A stretch of DNA of 64,000 bases from Sphingobium naphthae (GCF_020782235.1 NZ_JAJGNO010000001.1:248001-312000); one strand, 5' to 3'. Counted from the stretch's first letter, positions 29,776 to 40,181 are shown. Notes: generated from the sequence alone by a model not told the origin. Numbers and translations are program-made.

Positions 29776-31140
29776 TCAGCGCAGCCGACCCTTGAGCTTC
29801 GCCTTCTTGATCAGATCGCCATATTGATGGGCGAGCAGATGGCTCTGGATCTGGGTCACGGTGTCGACCGTAACATTGACCACGATCAGCAGGCTAGTGC
29901 CGCCGAGGTAGAACGGAATTCCCGCACGGGCGATGGCGAATTCGGGCACCAGGCAGATGAAGGCCAGATAGGCCGCACCGATGACGGTGATGCGCGTCAG
30001 CACATAATCCAGATAATGTTCGGTGTTCTTGCCCGGACGGATGCCCGGAATGAAGCCGCCATTGCGCTTGAGATTGTCGGCCGTCTCTTCCGGATTGAAC
30101 ACCACGGCGGTGTAGAAGAAGCAGAAGAAGACGATGCCGAGGCCATAGAGCAGCATGTAGACCGGGCTGCCGTGCGAGAGATACTGGTTCAGCGTCAGCA
30201 CGAAGTCGCCCAGCGCGCTCTCGCCCGCCACGGTCTGGCCCGCGAACTGCGAGATGGTGAGCGGCATCAGCAGCAGCGAGCTGGCGAAGATCGGCGGGAT
30301 GACGCCGGCGGTGTTGACCTTTAAGGGCAGATGGCTGCGATCCGCCTGCATCAGCCCCTGGCGCGTCTGGCGCTTGGGATATTGGATGAGGACGCGGCGC
30401 TGGGCGCGCTCCATGAAGCAGATCAGCAGGATGAGGCCGAGCGCCAGCACGATCACCAGCAGGATCAGCAGGCCCGAGATCGAGCCTTCGCGTCCCGACT
30501 TGAACAGGTTGCTGAGCGTCACCGGCAACTGGGCGACGATGCCCGCCATGATGATGAGCGAGACTCCATTGCCGATGCCGCGCGAGGTGATCTGCTCACC
30601 CAGCCACATCAGGAACATGGTGCCGCCGATCAGCGAGACGACCGCGGTCAGGCGGAACAGCAGGCCAGGATCGACCACTGCCTGCACGCCCGACTGGGCG
30701 CCGAAGCTTTCCAGCCCGGCAGCGATGAAATAGCCCTGCACCGCGGTCAGGCCGACGGTGCCATAGCGGGTATATTGGTTGAGCTTCTTGCGCCCGCTTT
30801 CGCCTTCCTTCTTGATCGCCGCGAGCTGCGGCGAGAGGGAGGCGGCGAGCTGCACCACGATCGAGGCGGTGATATAGGGCATCACGCCGAGGGCGATGAG
30901 GCTCATGCGCGAGAGCGAACCGCCCGAAAAGGTGTTGAAGATGTCGAGGATGCCGCCATTGGTCTGCGCATACAGCGTCGACAGCGCGGTCGGATCGACG
31001 CCCGGCAGCGGCACGAAGCTGAGGAAGCGGAACACAATCAGCGCGCCGAGCGTAAACCACAGGCGCTTCTTGAGGTCGGTCGCCTGGCTGAATTTCGCGA
31101 GGCTGAGATTGGATGCGAGCTGGTCGGCTCTCGATGCCAT
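29776..31140 (-). CDS. secY: Preprotein translocase subunit SecY
   Basis: The protein has 454 residues with ten membrane helices. It forms the SecYEG channel. The second-helix pair ('GGSLSRMSLIALGVMPYI') and 'GVIPPIFASSLLLMP' match the family. It lies after a 193-base spacer from rplO, longer than usual. Confidence 0.97.
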   Translation of the reverse strand: MASRADQLASNLSLAKFSQATDLKKRLWFTLGALIVFRFLSFVPLPGVDPTALSTLYAQTNGGILDIFNTFSGGSLSRMSLIALGVMPYITASIVVQLAASLSPQLAAIKKEGESGRKKLNQYTRYGTVGLTAVQGYFIAAGLESFGAQSGVQAVVDPGLLFRLTAVVSLIGGTMFLMWLGEQITSRGIGNGVSLIIMAGIVAQLPVTLSNLFKSGREGSISGLLILLVIVLALGLILLICFMERAQRRVLIQYPKRQTRQGLMQADRSHLPLKVNTAGVIPPIFASSLLLMPLTISQFAGQTVAGESALGDFVLTLNQYLSHGSPVYMLLYGLGIVFFCFFYTAVVFNPEETADNLKRNGGFIPGIRPGKNTEHYLDYVLTRITVIGAAYLAFICLVPEFAIARAGIPFYLGGTSLLIVVNVTVDTVTQIQSHLLAHQYGDLIKKAKLKGRLR

Positions 31141-31275
31141 GGTGGCTGCCCTTCAAATCACTCTTGCCGCAGCGCGAAGGCCCGGCGCGGAATCGCTCAT
31201 CCCTTAGCGGGACGGGTCGGCCCTGTCGAACGGGAGTTGTCGCACCCGCGACATAAAGCGACCCCCGACAGACAA

Positions 31276-31307
31276 GACCCCGCCGACCCATATCGGGCAG
31301 CGGGGTC
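31276..31307 (-). other. Hairpin between rplO and secY
   Basis: A perfect 8-bp stem GACCCCGC / GCGGGGTC with a 16-base loop sits 27 bases past the rplO stop and 136 bases before the secY start. A second hairpin (TGTCGC / GCGACA) lies at 31238-31253. It could be a weak attenuator or a structural separator. Confidence 0.55.
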
Positions 31308-31333
31308 CTGCTTGCAAGACTTGTCCGGTCGGA

Positions 31334-31870
31334 TCAGGCCTTCGCTGCAGCCTTCTTGGCCGCGATCGCGGTGCCCTTCTTGGCCTTGGCCTTCTCGGCC
31401 GCCGGAACGACTTCGATCAGCTCGACCTTGCCGCCGGTCTTCTCGACCGCTTCGAGCGCGCCCTTCGACGCGCCGGCGACCAGGAAGCTGACCTTGGCGG
31501 TCAGTTCGCCCTTGCCGAGCAGACGGACGCCGTCCTTGCCGCCACGAGCCAGGCTGGCGCCCTTGAGCGCAGCATGATCGACGGTCGCAGCCGCATCCAG
31601 CTTGCCGGCGTCGATCGCCTTCTGCACTTCGCCCAGATTCACGATCGCGTAATCCTTGGCGAAGATGTTGTTGAAGCCGCGCTTCGGCAGACGCATGTGG
31701 AGCGGCATCTGGCCGCCTTCGAAGCCGTTGATGCTGACGCCCGAACGCGCCTTCGCACCCTTCTGGCCGCGACCGGCGGTCTTGCCCTTGCCCGAGCCGA
31801 TACCACGGCCGACGCGCATCCGACCCTTGCGGGCGCCGGCATTGTCATTGAGTTCGTTAAGCTTGGTCAT
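31334..31870 (-). CDS. rplO: 50S ribosomal protein L15
   Basis: The protein has 178 residues, about 30 longer than E. coli L15 because of a C-terminal Ala/Lys-rich tail. The N-terminal '[20 protein letters not shown]' glycine-rich loop binds 23S rRNA. It follows rpmD after a 136-base spacer holding a terminator-like hairpin. Confidence 0.96.
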   Translation of the reverse strand: MTKLNELNDNAGARKGRMRVGRGIGSGKGKTAGRGQKGAKARSGVSINGFEGGQMPLHMRLPKRGFNNIFAKDYAIVNLGEVQKAIDAGKLDAAATVDHAALKGASLARGGKDGVRLLGKGELTAKVSFLVAGASKGALEAVEKTGGKVELIEVVPAAEKAKAKKGTAIAAKKAAAKA

Positions 31871-31948
31871 GTTGCACTCGCTTTCGCTTTTGTCGCGCTG
31901 CTCCCTTGCGGGAGCCCGTTGGAGGGCGCGCCTTTAGCGCCCCTTCAT

Positions 31949-31990
31949 AAAAAACGAAAGAAGGGTTTCCCCCTCTCCCGCTTCATTTCG
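31949..31990 (-). terminator. Intrinsic terminator/attenuator inside the ribosomal operon
   Basis: On the minus strand a stem (CGAAA-T-GAAG paired with CTTC-TTTCG, with inner G/C pairing) is followed directly by six T residues at 31949-31954. It is located just after rpmD (stop 32007). Further hairpins (GGGCGC / GCGCCC and GCTCCC / GGGAGC, about 31900-31943) follow before rplO. Confidence 0.55.
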
Positions 31991-32006
31991 ATGATCGAAA
32001 AGGCGT

Positions 32007-32186
32007 TCAGCCTTCGACGACCTGCACCATATGGGGCAGCTTGGCGATGGCGCCGCGGACTTCCGCGGTATCTTCCAGCTCCACCACGCGGTGCATCTTG
32101 CCAAGGCCGAGGCCGATCAGAATCTTCTTCTGGGCTTCGGGACGGCGGATCGGCGAACCGATCTGCTTGATCTTGATCTTCGCCAT
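32007..32186 (-). CDS. rpmD: 50S ribosomal protein L30
   Basis: A 59-residue protein translated from ATG 32186: it starts '[16 protein letters not shown]' and ends '[11 protein letters not shown]'. The typical '[10 protein letters not shown]' motif of L30 is present. It is too short to be noticed by length alone but sits exactly where L30 belongs, after rpsE. Confidence 0.95.
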   Translation of the reverse strand: MAKIKIKQIGSPIRRPEAQKKILIGLGLGKMHRVVELEDTAEVRGAIAKLPHMVQVVEG

Positions 32187-32192
32187 GATGTC

Positions 32193-32921
32193 TTACTCCG
32201 CAATCGCTTCGGCGTCAGCCTGCGCGACGTCCGCCGAGGCGCCACCGCGACGCAGAAGGTCGGCGACCTTCTTGCCACGACGCTGCGCCACCGACTTGGG
32301 GCTGGTCTGTTCGCCCAGCGCCTCGAAGGTCGCACGGATCATGTTATAGGGGTTGGACGTGCCGTTCGACTTGGTCACGACGTCCGCGACGCCGAGGCTT
32401 TCGAACACGGCGCGCATCGGACCACCCGCGATGATGCCGGTACCGGCCGGGGCCGAACGCACGGTCACCTTGCCGGCGCCGAAATGGCCCTTGCCGTCAT
32501 GGTGCAGGGTGCGGCCTTCCTTCAGCGGAACGCGAACCATCGCCTTCTTGGCCGAAGCGGTCGCCTTGCTGATGGCTTCGGGCACTTCGCGCGCCTTGCC
32601 ATGGCCAAAGCCCGCACGGCCCTTGCCGTCGCCGACGACGACCAGAGCAGCAAAGCCGAAGCGCTTACCGCCCTTGACGGTCTTCGAGACGCGGTTGATG
32701 TGAACCAGCTTCTCGATCAGCTCTTCGCCCTGCTCCTCGTCGCGGTTGCCGCGACGGTCGTCGCGACGGCCACGGCCGCCACGCTCACCGCGGTTGCGGT
32801 CGCCGCCGCCACGGTTGCCGCGACCACGGCCGGGACCGCGGTTTTCGGTCTGCTGCTGCTCGCCGCCTTCGACGGCGGCAGGTGCGCCCGGCTGGGCCTG
32901 GATTTCGTTTTCGTCAGCCAT
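32193..32921 (-). CDS. rpsE: 30S ribosomal protein S5 with an RGG-rich N-terminal extension
   Basis: The protein has 242 residues versus about 166 in E. coli. Residues about 28-60 are a basic Arg/Gly-rich tail ('[14 protein letters not shown]', '[17 protein letters not shown]') preceded by an acidic/Gln segment. The conserved core begins near residue 68 ('[20 protein letters not shown]'). S5 works in decoding accuracy. An Arg/Gly tail of this type often binds RNA in other proteins. Confidence 0.97.
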   Translation of the reverse strand: MADENEIQAQPGAPAAVEGGEQQQTENRGPGRGRGNRGGGDRNRGERGGRGRRDDRRGNRDEEQGEELIEKLVHINRVSKTVKGGKRFGFAALVVVGDGKGRAGFGHGKAREVPEAISKATASAKKAMVRVPLKEGRTLHHDGKGHFGAGKVTVRSAPAGTGIIAGGPMRAVFESLGVADVVTKSNGTSNPYNMIRATFEALGEQTSPKSVAQRRGKKVADLLRRGGASADVAQADAEAIAE

Positions 32922-32923
32922 GA

Positions 32924-33277
32924 TCAGAACTCCAGCCCGCCTTCACGGGCGGCATCGGCCAGCGCCTTGACGCGGCCATGGAAGAGGAAGCCGCCACGGT
33001 CGAACACGACCTTGGTGACGCCGGCGGCGGTCGCCGCGGCGGCAACGCGCTTGCCGACATCGGCAGCGGCTTCGGCGGTGGCGCCGGTCTTGGCGCGCAC
33101 ATCCTTGTCCAGGGTCGAAGCAGCGGCAACGGTCTTGCCGGCCGCGTCATCGATGACCTGGGCGTAGATGTGACGGCCCGAGCGATGAACGCTCAGACGG
33201 GGCTTGTCACCCGAACGCGCCTTGAGCGCGGTGCGAACACGGCGACGACGCCGATCGAAGAGGGAAAGCTTTGCCAT
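32924..33277 (-). CDS. rplR: 50S ribosomal protein L18
   Basis: ATG 33277, 117 residues. '[15 protein letters not shown]' (5S rRNA binding) and '[14 protein letters not shown]' plus '[25 protein letters not shown]' are the L18 signature. Two bases separate it from rpsE. Confidence 0.97.
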   Translation of the reverse strand: MAKLSLFDRRRRRVRTALKARSGDKPRLSVHRSGRHIYAQVIDDAAGKTVAAASTLDKDVRAKTGATAEAAADVGKRVAAAATAAGVTKVVFDRGGFLFHGRVKALADAAREGGLEF

Positions 33278-33278
33278 C

Positions 33279-33812
33279 TTACTTCTTCTTCCCTTCCTTG
33301 CGGAAGATGAACTCGCCGTCATACTTGATGCCCTTGCCCTTATAGGGTTCGGGCTTGCGCCAGCGACGGATTTCGGCGGCGACCTGGCCGACCTGCTGCT
33401 TGTCGATGCCGGAGATTTCGACCGTGGTGTTGTCCGGGGTCTTGATCTCGATGCCCTCGGGCACCGCGAAGTCGACATCGTGGCTGTAGCCGAGCTGCAG
33501 CTTCAGGGTCTTGCCCTGGGCATTCGCGCGGTAGCCGACGCCGGTGATGAGCAGCTTCTTGGTGTAGCCCTCGGTCACGCCGGTGATCAGGTTCTGGATC
33601 AGGGTGCGCTGCATGCCCCAGAAAGCGCGGGCGCGCTTGCTGTCGTTGACAGGCTTCACCGCGATCACGCCATCTTCGACGCTGTAGGTGACTTCGTCGG
33701 CCAGCGGGATGGCGAGGGTGCCCTTGGGCCCCTTCACCGACAGCTGACCGTCAGCGATGGACGCGGTCACGCCCGAAGGGACAGTGACCGGCTTCTTGCC
33801 AGTGCGGCTCAT
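33279..33812 (-). CDS. rplF: 50S ribosomal protein L6
   Basis: The protein has 177 residues and two homologous L6 domains. Signature '[24 protein letters not shown]' is at the C-terminus. It starts on the last base of the rpsH stop (TGATG). Confidence 0.97.
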   Translation of the reverse strand: MSRTGKKPVTVPSGVTASIADGQLSVKGPKGTLAIPLADEVTYSVEDGVIAVKPVNDSKRARAFWGMQRTLIQNLITGVTEGYTKKLLITGVGYRANAQGKTLKLQLGYSHDVDFAVPEGIEIKTPDNTTVEISGIDKQQVGQVAAEIRRWRKPEPYKGKGIKYDGEFIFRKEGKKK

Positions 33813-34207
33813 CAGAACACCTCCGCCAGCACTTCGCCGCCGACATTCTGCTCGCGCGCTTCGGCGTCGGACAGAACGCCGCGAGGCGTCGAGACAATGG
33901 TGATGCCAAGGCCGTTGCGCACGATCGGCAGTTCCTTGGAACCCGAATAGACGCGGCGGCCAGGCTTGGACACGCGGGCGACATGCTTGATCGCCGGCTG
34001 GCCCTCGAAATATTTCAGCTCGATGCGCAGGCCGGCATGCTTGCCGAGGGCTTCCTCGGAATAGCCGCGGATATAGCCTTCGCGCTGCAGCACGTCGAGC
34101 ACGCGGGCGCGCAGCTTGCTGGCGGGGGACATCACGCTGTCCTTCTTCGCCTGCTGCCCGTTGCGGATGCGGGTGAGCATATCACCCAGGGGATCGGTCA
34201 ATGCCAT
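33812..34207 (-). CDS. rpsH: 30S ribosomal protein S8
   Basis: The protein has 131 residues. '[11 protein letters not shown]' at the N-terminus and '[26 protein letters not shown]' at the end are conserved. In E. coli S8 also regulates its operon at rplE; such a site is not evident by eye here. Confidence 0.97.
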   Translation of the reverse strand: MALTDPLGDMLTRIRNGQQAKKDSVMSPASKLRARVLDVLQREGYIRGYSEEALGKHAGLRIELKYFEGQPAIKHVARVSKPGRRVYSGSKELPIVRNGLGITIVSTPRGVLSDAEAREQNVGGEVLAEVF

Positions 34208-34219
34208 CTCAAATGATCC

Positions 34220-34525
34220 TTACCAGCTCGACTTGGTGACGCCGGGGATCAGACCCTTGTTGGCCAGATCACGCAGCTGCACGCGGCAGAGACGGAATTT
34301 GCGGTAGTAAGCGCGGGGACGACCCGTCAGCTCGCAACGGTTCCGAATACGGGTCGGATTGCCGTTGCGGGGGATCTCCGCCATCTTCAGACGCGCGATC
34401 AGACGATCGCTGTCGTCGGCCGCGGTATCATTCGCGATCGCCTTGAGCTTCGCATAGCGGCCGGCATATTTCTTCACCAGCTTCTTGCGGCGCTCGTTCT
34501 TGTTGATCGAACTCAGTTTCGCCAT
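34220..34525 (-). CDS. rpsN: 30S ribosomal protein S14 (zinc-independent form)
   Basis: The protein has 101 residues and lacks the CxxC pairs of the zinc form. '[25 protein letters not shown]' is the family signature. It sits between rplE and rpsH as usual. Confidence 0.97.
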   Translation of the reverse strand: MAKLSSINKNERRKKLVKKYAGRYAKLKAIANDTAADDSDRLIARLKMAEIPRNGNPTRIRNRCELTGRPRAYYRKFRLCRVQLRDLANKGLIPGVTKSSW

Positions 34526-34577
34526 GACTTAAGTTCTCTTCCTTAGCTTAAGCGTTGGGAGAGAAGCGGGACCTGGA

Positions 34578-35150
34578 TCAGGCCGCCTGCTTCTCTTCGA
34601 GCGGGAAGGGGAAGCCGAAGAGGCGCAGCAGTTCGCGCGCTTCATCGTCCGTCTTCGCCGTGGTGGTCACAATGATGTCCATGCCGCGCACCTTGTCGAC
34701 GCGGTCATAGCTGATCTCGGGGAAGATGATCTGCTCCTTGATGCCGAAGGCATAGTTGCCACGGCCATCGAAGCTCTTCGGGTTGAGACCACGGAAGTCG
34801 CGCACGCGGGGGAGCGCGACGTTGATCAGACGGTCCAGGAACTCGTACATGCGCTCGCGGCGCAGCGTGACCTTGGCGCCGATCGGCATGCCTTCGCGCA
34901 GCTTGAACTGGGCGATCGACTTGCGGGCCTTGGTGATGACCGGCTTCTGGCCGGCGATCAGTTCCATCTCCTCGGCGGCCGACGTGACCTTCTTCTTGTC
35001 CTGGGTCGCTTCGCCCACGCCCATGTTGAGCGTGATCTTCTCGATCTTGGGGACTTCCATGACGTTCTTGTAACCGAACTTCTCGGTCATCGCCTTGGCG
35101 ATCTCGGCGTCATAGAGCGCCTTGGAGCGCGGGATATACTTGTCGGCCAT
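34578..35150 (-). CDS. rplE: 50S ribosomal protein L5
   Basis: The protein has 190 residues. '[11 protein letters not shown]', '[15 protein letters not shown]' and '[24 protein letters not shown]' are L5 signatures for 5S rRNA and P-site contact. A one-base overlap links it to rplX. Confidence 0.97.
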   Translation of the reverse strand: MADKYIPRSKALYDAEIAKAMTEKFGYKNVMEVPKIEKITLNMGVGEATQDKKKVTSAAEEMELIAGQKPVITKARKSIAQFKLREGMPIGAKVTLRRERMYEFLDRLINVALPRVRDFRGLNPKSFDGRGNYAFGIKEQIIFPEISYDRVDKVRGMDIIVTTTAKTDDEARELLRLFGFPFPLEEKQAA

Positions 35151-35461
35151 TACAGCACCTCACCGGACTTGACGGCGACGCGGACCTTCTTGCCGTCGCG
35201 GTCCTCGAAGCGGACGCGGGTCGGCTTGCCATCCTTGTCGGCGACAGCGACGTTCGAAATGTGCAGCGGCGCAGGCTTGCGATCGATGCCACCCTGCGGG
35301 TTCGCCTGATCGGGCTTGCGGTGACGCGCATGCACGTTGATGCCTTCGACGAGGACGCGGTCCTCCTTCGGCATCACCTGGAGGACGGCGCCGGTACGGC
35401 CCTTGTCCTTGCCAGCCAGGACGACGACCTTGTCGCCCTTCTTGATCTTTGCAGCGCTCAT
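35150..35461 (-). CDS. rplX: 50S ribosomal protein L24
   Basis: The protein has 103 residues. The KOW-type motif '[18 protein letters not shown]' opens the protein. '[12 protein letters not shown]' is typical. It overlaps rplN and rplE by one base each. Confidence 0.97.
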   Translation of the reverse strand: MSAAKIKKGDKVVVLAGKDKGRTGAVLQVMPKEDRVLVEGINVHARHRKPDQANPQGGIDRKPAPLHISNVAVADKDGKPTRVRFEDRDGKKVRVAVKSGEVL

Positions 35462-35829
35462 TACAGCACCTCGGGAGCAAGGCTGATGATCTTCATGTGC
35501 TTCTTGGCGCGCAGTTCGCGAACGACCGGGCCAAAGATACGAGTGCCGATCGGCTCCTCGTTCTTGTTGATGAGCACAGCGGCGTTGCCGTCGAAGCGAA
35601 TCACGCTGCCGTCGGCGCGACGCACGTCCTTGGCGGTGCGCACGATGACCGCGCGATGCACGTCACCCTTCTTCACCTTGCCGCGCGGCTGGGCTTCTTT
35701 GATCGAGACGACGATGATGTCGCCCACGCCCGCGAAGCGCCGCTTCGAGCCGCCCAGCACCTTGATGCACTGGACGCGCTTGGCGCCGCTATTGTCAGCG
35801 ACGTCAAGATTGGATTGCATCTGGATCAT
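35461..35829 (-). CDS. rplN: 50S ribosomal protein L14
   Basis: The protein has 122 residues. '[18 protein letters not shown]' and 'VFGPVVREL'-like end ('[26 protein letters not shown]') are conserved. It is the first gene after the 268-base structured spacer, so it may be the start of a separate spc transcription unit. Confidence 0.97.
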   Translation of the reverse strand: MIQMQSNLDVADNSGAKRVQCIKVLGGSKRRFAGVGDIIVVSIKEAQPRGKVKKGDVHRAVIVRTAKDVRRADGSVIRFDGNAAVLINKNEEPIGTRIFGPVVRELRAKKHMKIISLAPEVL

Positions 35830-36097
35830 GGATCCGGTTCCTTCTTATTTGGCCTACCGGGACAATTCCCGGCGGTTCCGAATTTCGTGTTCGACCCGGT
35901 CGATTCGAAAGCACGAAGCGCGGGCCTGTAACCCTTTCCTTCGGAAAAGGCCAGCCCCGCGTTCGAACTTTCGACCCGTCAGGGCCGGTGACTGGAGCCT
36001 GTTCCGATCTGATGGGATCGAAACAACCTCCAGTTTCCTTCACTTCCGCGATTTCCGAAGCGTGAAATGTTCCATTTCACTCGAAATCGCTGTGGCC
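35830..36097 (-). ncRNA. Structured spacer between rpsQ and rplN (candidate regulatory RNA)
   Basis: These genes are usually adjacent; here 268 bases separate them with no coding sequence. Transcribed in operon direction, the spacer contains: a nested hairpin at 36090-36048 with two perfect 8-bp stems (GCGATTTC/GAAATCGC enclosing GTGAAATG/CATTTCAC); a two-stem hairpin at 36034-35991 (ACTGGAG/CTCCAGT enclosing an 8-of-9-bp stem); a short stem near 35935-35955; and CCGGG/CCCGG near 35856-35871. No T-run follows. The family is not one I recognise. Confidence 0.5.
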
Positions 36098-36361
36098 TCA
36101 GGCCGCCGTTTCGGGCGACTTGTGGGTGTCCACGCGCTCGATGACCTTCCAGGTCTTGAGCTTGGAAATCGGGGCGGTCTCCTCGATGCGGACCGTCTCG
36201 CCTTCCCTGTAGACATTGCCCTCGTCATGGGCATGATACTTCTTCGACAGGCGGATGATCTTGCCGTAGAGCGCATGCTTCACCTTGCGCTCCACCCGAA
36301 CCACCACCGTCTTGTCGGTCTTGTCGGAAACCACCGTTCCCGTCAGCACGCGCTTGGGCAT
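36098..36361 (-). CDS. rpsQ: 30S ribosomal protein S17
   Basis: The protein has 87 residues. '[22 protein letters not shown]' and 'YHAHDEGN' are S17 signatures. It is the last gene of the S10 part; a nested hairpin begins 7 bases after the stop. Confidence 0.97.
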   Translation of the reverse strand: MPKRVLTGTVVSDKTDKTVVVRVERKVKHALYGKIIRLSKKYHAHDEGNVYREGETVRIEETAPISKLKTWKVIERVDTHKSPETAA

Positions 36362-36376
36362 CGTGTGATTTCCTTC

Positions 36377-36577
36377 TTACTTCGCCGCGCGGGCGCGTTC
36401 GCCCTGCAGCGTCTTGATCTGCGCGATGGTCCGGCGCACTTCACGCACCCGGCTGGGCTTTTCCAGCTGGTTGGTGGCGGCCTGGAAACGCAGGTTGAAC
36501 TGCTCGCGCTTCAGGTTGTTGAGTTCGGTCGACAGTTCGTCGTCCGTCTTGGTCTTGAGGTCTGCGACGTTCGCCAC
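36377..36577 (-). CDS. rpmC: 50S ribosomal protein L29
   Basis: The protein has 66 residues. The short helical protein has '[19 protein letters not shown]' and '[14 protein letters not shown]'. It binds near the tunnel exit, where SRP and trigger factor dock. Confidence 0.97.
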   Translation of the reverse strand: MANVADLKTKTDDELSTELNNLKREQFNLRFQAATNQLEKPSRVREVRRTIAQIKTLQGERARAAK

Positions 36578-36580
36578 GGC

Positions 36581-37012
36581 TTAACCCTCCAGGTGCGAGG
36601 TGTCGCCGAGGCGGGCAACGACCTTCGTCTTGATGGGCAGCTTCATCGCGGCGCGCGAGAAGGCCTCTGCTGCGAGCGGACCGGGCACGCCGTCCAGTTC
36701 GAACAGGATGCGGCCGGGCTTCACCCGCGCCGCCCAATATTCGACCGAACCCTTGCCCTTGCCCTGACGGACTTCGGCGGGCTTCTTCGACACCGGCACG
36801 TCGGGGAACACGCGGATCCACAGACGGCCCTGACGGCGAAGGTGACGCTGGATCGCGCGGCGGGCCGCTTCGATCTGGCGGGCGGTGACGCGCTCGGGTT
36901 CCAGGGCCTTGAGACCATAGGCGCCGAAATTCAAAGCCGAACCGCCCTTGGCGTCGCCCTTGATCCGACCCTTGAAGGTCTTGCGGAACTTCATTTTCTT
37001 CGGTTGCAGCAT
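36581..37012 (-). CDS. rplP: 50S ribosomal protein L16
   Basis: The protein has 143 residues. '[16 protein letters not shown]' and '[21 protein letters not shown]' are the family hallmarks. It lies 3 bases before rpmC. Confidence 0.97.
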   Translation of the reverse strand: MLQPKKMKFRKTFKGRIKGDAKGGSALNFGAYGLKALEPERVTARQIEAARRAIQRHLRRQGRLWIRVFPDVPVSKKPAEVRQGKGKGSVEYWAARVKPGRILFELDGVPGPLAAEAFSRAAMKLPIKTKVVARLGDTSHLEG

Positions 37013-37033
37013 GACGCTATTACCTTCTTATCT

Positions 37034-37729
37034 TCAGCGCGCCGGGCGCACGCCGGAGGTCTGAGCCTCCAGCATCAGCCGGTCGGTGGCCATCGGATCA
37101 TGACCAAGGATTTCGCCCTTGAAGATCCAGACCTTGATGCCGCACACGCCATAGGCGGTGTGGGCTTCGGCTTCGGCATAGTCGACATTCGCGCGCAGCG
37201 TGTGCAGCGGAACGCGGCCTTCGCGATACCATTCGACGCGCGCGATCTCCGCGCCGCCCAGACGGCCGCCGCAGGTGATCTTGATGCCTTCGGCGCCCAG
37301 ACGCAGGGCCGACTGCACCGCACGCTTCATCGCGCGGCGGAACGCGACGCGGCGCTCCAGCTGGTCCGCAATGCCCTGCGCGACGAGCTTGCTGTCGATT
37401 TCCGGCTTGCGGATTTCGACGATGTTCAGCGACACGTCGGACGAGGTGAAGCTGGACAGCTTCTTGCGCAGCTTTTCGATGTCCGCGCCCTTCTTGCCGA
37501 TGATGACACCGGGACGGGCGGCGTAGATGGACACGCGGCACAGCTTGGCCGGACGCTCGATCACGACCTTCGAGATCGCGGCCTGCGGCAGGTTCTTCAT
37601 GATATACTGGCGGATCTTGAGATCCTCCAGCAGCAGACGGCCATAATCCTGGCCTTCCGCGAACCAGCGGCTGTCCCAGGTACGGTTGATCTGCAGGCGC
37701 AGACCGATCGGGTTGCTCTTGTGACCCAT
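37034..37729 (-). CDS. rpsC: 30S ribosomal protein S3
   Basis: ATG 37729 ('[16 protein letters not shown]'), 231 residues. KH domain '[16 protein letters not shown]' and '[21 protein letters not shown]' are present. Confidence 0.97.
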   Translation of the reverse strand: MGHKSNPIGLRLQINRTWDSRWFAEGQDYGRLLLEDLKIRQYIMKNLPQAAISKVVIERPAKLCRVSIYAARPGVIIGKKGADIEKLRKKLSSFTSSDVSLNIVEIRKPEIDSKLVAQGIADQLERRVAFRRAMKRAVQSALRLGAEGIKITCGGRLGGAEIARVEWYREGRVPLHTLRANVDYAEAEAHTAYGVCGIKVWIFKGEILGHDPMATDRLMLEAQTSGVRPAR

Positions 37730-37733
37730 GTGC

Positions 37734-38120
37734 TTACGCCTCCGCTTCTTCGCCAGCTTCACGCACGACGATGCGCACGCGGCTGAAGGGCTTGAGGATC
37801 CGGGTCGACTTGCCGCGGCCGCGGGCGTGGAAGCGCTTCATGGTGAAGCTCTTGCCCACCGATGCTTCCGCGACGACCAGCGCGTCGACGTCCAGATTGT
37901 GGTTGTTTTCCGCATTGGCGATGGCCGAAGCCAGCACCTTGCGCACGTCGACCGCCATCGCCTTCTTCGAGAAGGCGAGGATGTTGAGCGCGTCCTCGAC
38001 CTTACGGCCGCGGATCAGCGTGGCGACCAGGTTCAGCTTCTGGGCCGAACCGCGGATCTGCGTGCCGACGGCGAGCGCTTCATTGTCGGCGACGCGACGG
38101 GGAGCCTTTTCCTTGCTCAT
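37734..38120 (-). CDS. rplV: 50S ribosomal protein L22
   Basis: The protein has 128 residues. '[19 protein letters not shown]' and the tunnel loop '[13 protein letters not shown]' are present; macrolide-resistance mutations in other bacteria fall in that loop. It overlaps the rpsS stop by one base. Confidence 0.97.
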   Translation of the reverse strand: MSKEKAPRRVADNEALAVGTQIRGSAQKLNLVATLIRGRKVEDALNILAFSKKAMAVDVRKVLASAIANAENNHNLDVDALVVAEASVGKSFTMKRFHARGRGKSTRILKPFSRVRIVVREAGEEAEA

Positions 38121-38395
38121 CAGCGCTTGCCCTTCTTGTCGGCGGCGTGGCCGGGGAAGAAGCGGGTCGGGGCGAATTCGCCCAGCTTGTGACCCACCAT
38201 ATCCTCGTTCACGGAGACCGGAACATGCTTGCGGCCATTATAGACGTTGAACGTCAGGCCGACGAACTGCGGCAGGATGGTGGAACGGCGCGACCAGGTC
38301 TTGATCGGCGCACGGCCACCCGCGTCCTGCGCGGCTTCCGCCTTCTTCAGAAGGCTGAGGTCCACGAACGGACCTTTCCAGACGGAACGAGCCAT
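38120..38395 (-). CDS. rpsS: 30S ribosomal protein S19
   Basis: The protein has 91 residues. '[12 protein letters not shown]' and '[16 protein letters not shown]' are typical; it binds the 16S head with S13. Confidence 0.97.
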   Translation of the reverse strand: MARSVWKGPFVDLSLLKKAEAAQDAGGRAPIKTWSRRSTILPQFVGLTFNVYNGRKHVPVSVNEDMVGHKLGEFAPTRFFPGHAADKKGKR

Positions 38396-38400
38396 CTCGC

Positions 38401-39237
38401 TTACCTCTTCTTCTTCGCGTGGCGGCTACGGATGATGAACTTGTCCGTCGCCTTGTTGTGGCGGGTGCGCGCACCCTTGGTCGGCTTGCCCCAGGGCGTG
38501 ACCGGATGACGGCCGCCCGAGGTCCGGCCTTCACCACCGCCATGCGGGTGGTCGACCGGGTTCTTCGCAACACCGCGCGTCAGCGGACGCTTGCCCAGCC
38601 AGCGGTTACGACCGGCCTTGGCGAGATTGGTGTTGGCATTGTCCGGGTTCGACACGGCGCCGATGGTGCCCATGCAGTCCGAACGAATGTAGCGCTGCTC
38701 GCCCGAGGACAGGCGGACCATCACCATGCCGCGATCGCGGCCGACGAGCTGGGCATAGGTGCCCGCCGAACGGCAGAGCTGACCGCCCTTGCCCGGCTTC
38801 ATCTCGATATTGTGGATGATGGTGCCGACCGGCATCTGGCCCAGTTCCATCGCGTTGCCCGGCTTCACGTCGGTCTTCTTGCCGGCGATGATCTTGTCAC
38901 CGGGGGCAAGGCGCTGCGGCGCCAGGACATAGGCCTGGGTGCCGTCGGCATAGTTGACCAGCGCGATGAAGGCGGTGCGGTTGGGGTCATATTCCAGACG
39001 CTCGACCGTGCCTTCCACGTCCCACAGGCGACGCTTGAAATCGATGATGCGGTAGCGCTGCTTGTGACCGCCCGCGATGCCGCGCGAGGTCACATGGCCC
39101 TTGTTGTTGCGGCCACCGGTCTTGCGCTTGCCTTCGGTCAGCGCCTTGACGGGCTTGCCCTTGTGCAGGCTCGACTTGTCGACGAGGATCAGGCCGCGCT
39201 GCGCGGGACTGGTCGGATTATAGTGCTTGAGTGCCAT
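38401..39237 (-). CDS. rplB: 50S ribosomal protein L2
   Basis: The protein has 278 residues. '[13 protein letters not shown]' carries the conserved His near the peptidyl-transferase centre. '[14 protein letters not shown]' is also typical. Confidence 0.98.
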   Translation of the reverse strand: MALKHYNPTSPAQRGLILVDKSSLHKGKPVKALTEGKRKTGGRNNKGHVTSRGIAGGHKQRYRIIDFKRRLWDVEGTVERLEYDPNRTAFIALVNYADGTQAYVLAPQRLAPGDKIIAGKKTDVKPGNAMELGQMPVGTIIHNIEMKPGKGGQLCRSAGTYAQLVGRDRGMVMVRLSSGEQRYIRSDCMGTIGAVSNPDNANTNLAKAGRNRWLGKRPLTRGVAKNPVDHPHGGGEGRTSGGRHPVTPWGKPTKGARTRHNKATDKFIIRSRHAKKKR

Positions 39238-39247
39238 CTATCCCGCC

Positions 39248-39562
39248 TCAGATTCCGGTGGTGACGTCGATGGACTGACCTTCGGCCAGCGTCACGATCG
39301 CCTTCTTCACGTCGTTGCGCTTGTAGGGCTTGCCCTTCCAGCGCTTGACCTTGCCCTTCTGGACCAGCGTGTTGACCGCCTTCACGGTCACGCCGAACAG
39401 GGCCTCGACCGCCGCCTTGATCTCCGGCTTGGTGGCATCGCCAGCAACCTTGAACACAACGGCGTTGTTCTCGGAGAGAAGCGTCGACTTCTCGGTGATG
39501 ACCGGCGCGACAACGACGTCGAAATGACGGTTGTCCACGGTCGCGGCTTCTTTCTTAGCCAT
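39248..39562 (-). CDS. rplW: 50S ribosomal protein L23
   Basis: The protein has 104 residues. '[20 protein letters not shown]' and '[20 protein letters not shown]' are conserved; it is the tunnel-exit docking site for trigger factor. It overlaps rplD by 8 bases. Confidence 0.97.
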   Translation of the reverse strand: MAKKEAATVDNRHFDVVVAPVITEKSTLLSENNAVVFKVAGDATKPEIKAAVEALFGVTVKAVNTLVQKGKVKRWKGKPYKRNDVKKAIVTLAEGQSIDVTTGI

Positions 39563-40178
39563 TGAAACGGGCCTCCAGCTTTTCGACCGCGGCGCGGGTG
39601 AGCACCAGCGAGTCGGCCTTCAGGATGTCGTAGACGTTGGCGCCGACGGCCGGCAGCAGGTTCACGCCGATGATGTTCGCCGAAGCCTTTGCGAAGCTGA
39701 CATTGACGGCATCGCCATCGATGAACAACGCCTTGTTGAGGTTCAGCTTGGCGAGGTGCGCGACCAGCGTCTTGGTCTTGCCTTCGGCGACGTCGAAGCT
39801 GTCCAGGACGATCAGCGAACCGTCCTTGGCCTTGGCCGACAGCGCCATCTTGAGACCCAGCGCACGAACCTTCTTGTTGAGGTCGTGACCGAAGTCGCGA
39901 GCGCGGGCGCCGTGCGCCTTACCACCGCCGATGAACACGGGCGCCTTGCGGTCGCCGTGACGCGCGGTGCCGCCGCCCTTCTGGCGGCCGAACTTCTTGC
40001 CGGTGCGGGCAACGTCCGAACGCTCGCGGGTGGCGCGAGCCGGCGCGCGGCGCTTTTCCAGCTGCCAGGTGACGACGCGGTGCAGGATGTCCGTGCGGGG
40101 CTCGACGCCGAACACGGCATCGTTCAGCTCCAGCTCGCCAGCCGCCTGCGCGTCGAGGGTCTGTACATTGACCTTCAT
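39555..40178 (-). CDS. rplD: 50S ribosomal protein L4
   Basis: The protein has 207 residues. '[18 protein letters not shown]' lies in the long loop reaching the exit tunnel. In E. coli L4 is the autogenous regulator of the S10 operon, so the structured spacers here are candidate targets. Confidence 0.97.
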   Translation of the reverse strand: MKVNVQTLDAQAAGELELNDAVFGVEPRTDILHRVVTWQLEKRRAPARATRERSDVARTGKKFGRQKGGGTARHGDRKAPVFIGGGKAHGARARDFGHDLNKKVRALGLKMALSAKAKDGSLIVLDSFDVAEGKTKTLVAHLAKLNLNKALFIDGDAVNVSFAKASANIIGVNLLPAVGANVYDILKADSLVLTRAAVEKLEARFNG

Positions 40179-40181
40179 GGT

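Noticed and set aside
35261..37786. A plus-strand open frame of 841 codons opposite the ribosomal genes and the rpsQ-rplN spacer
   Set aside because: Antisense shadow of rpsC-rplX; no start signal or protein-like pattern.
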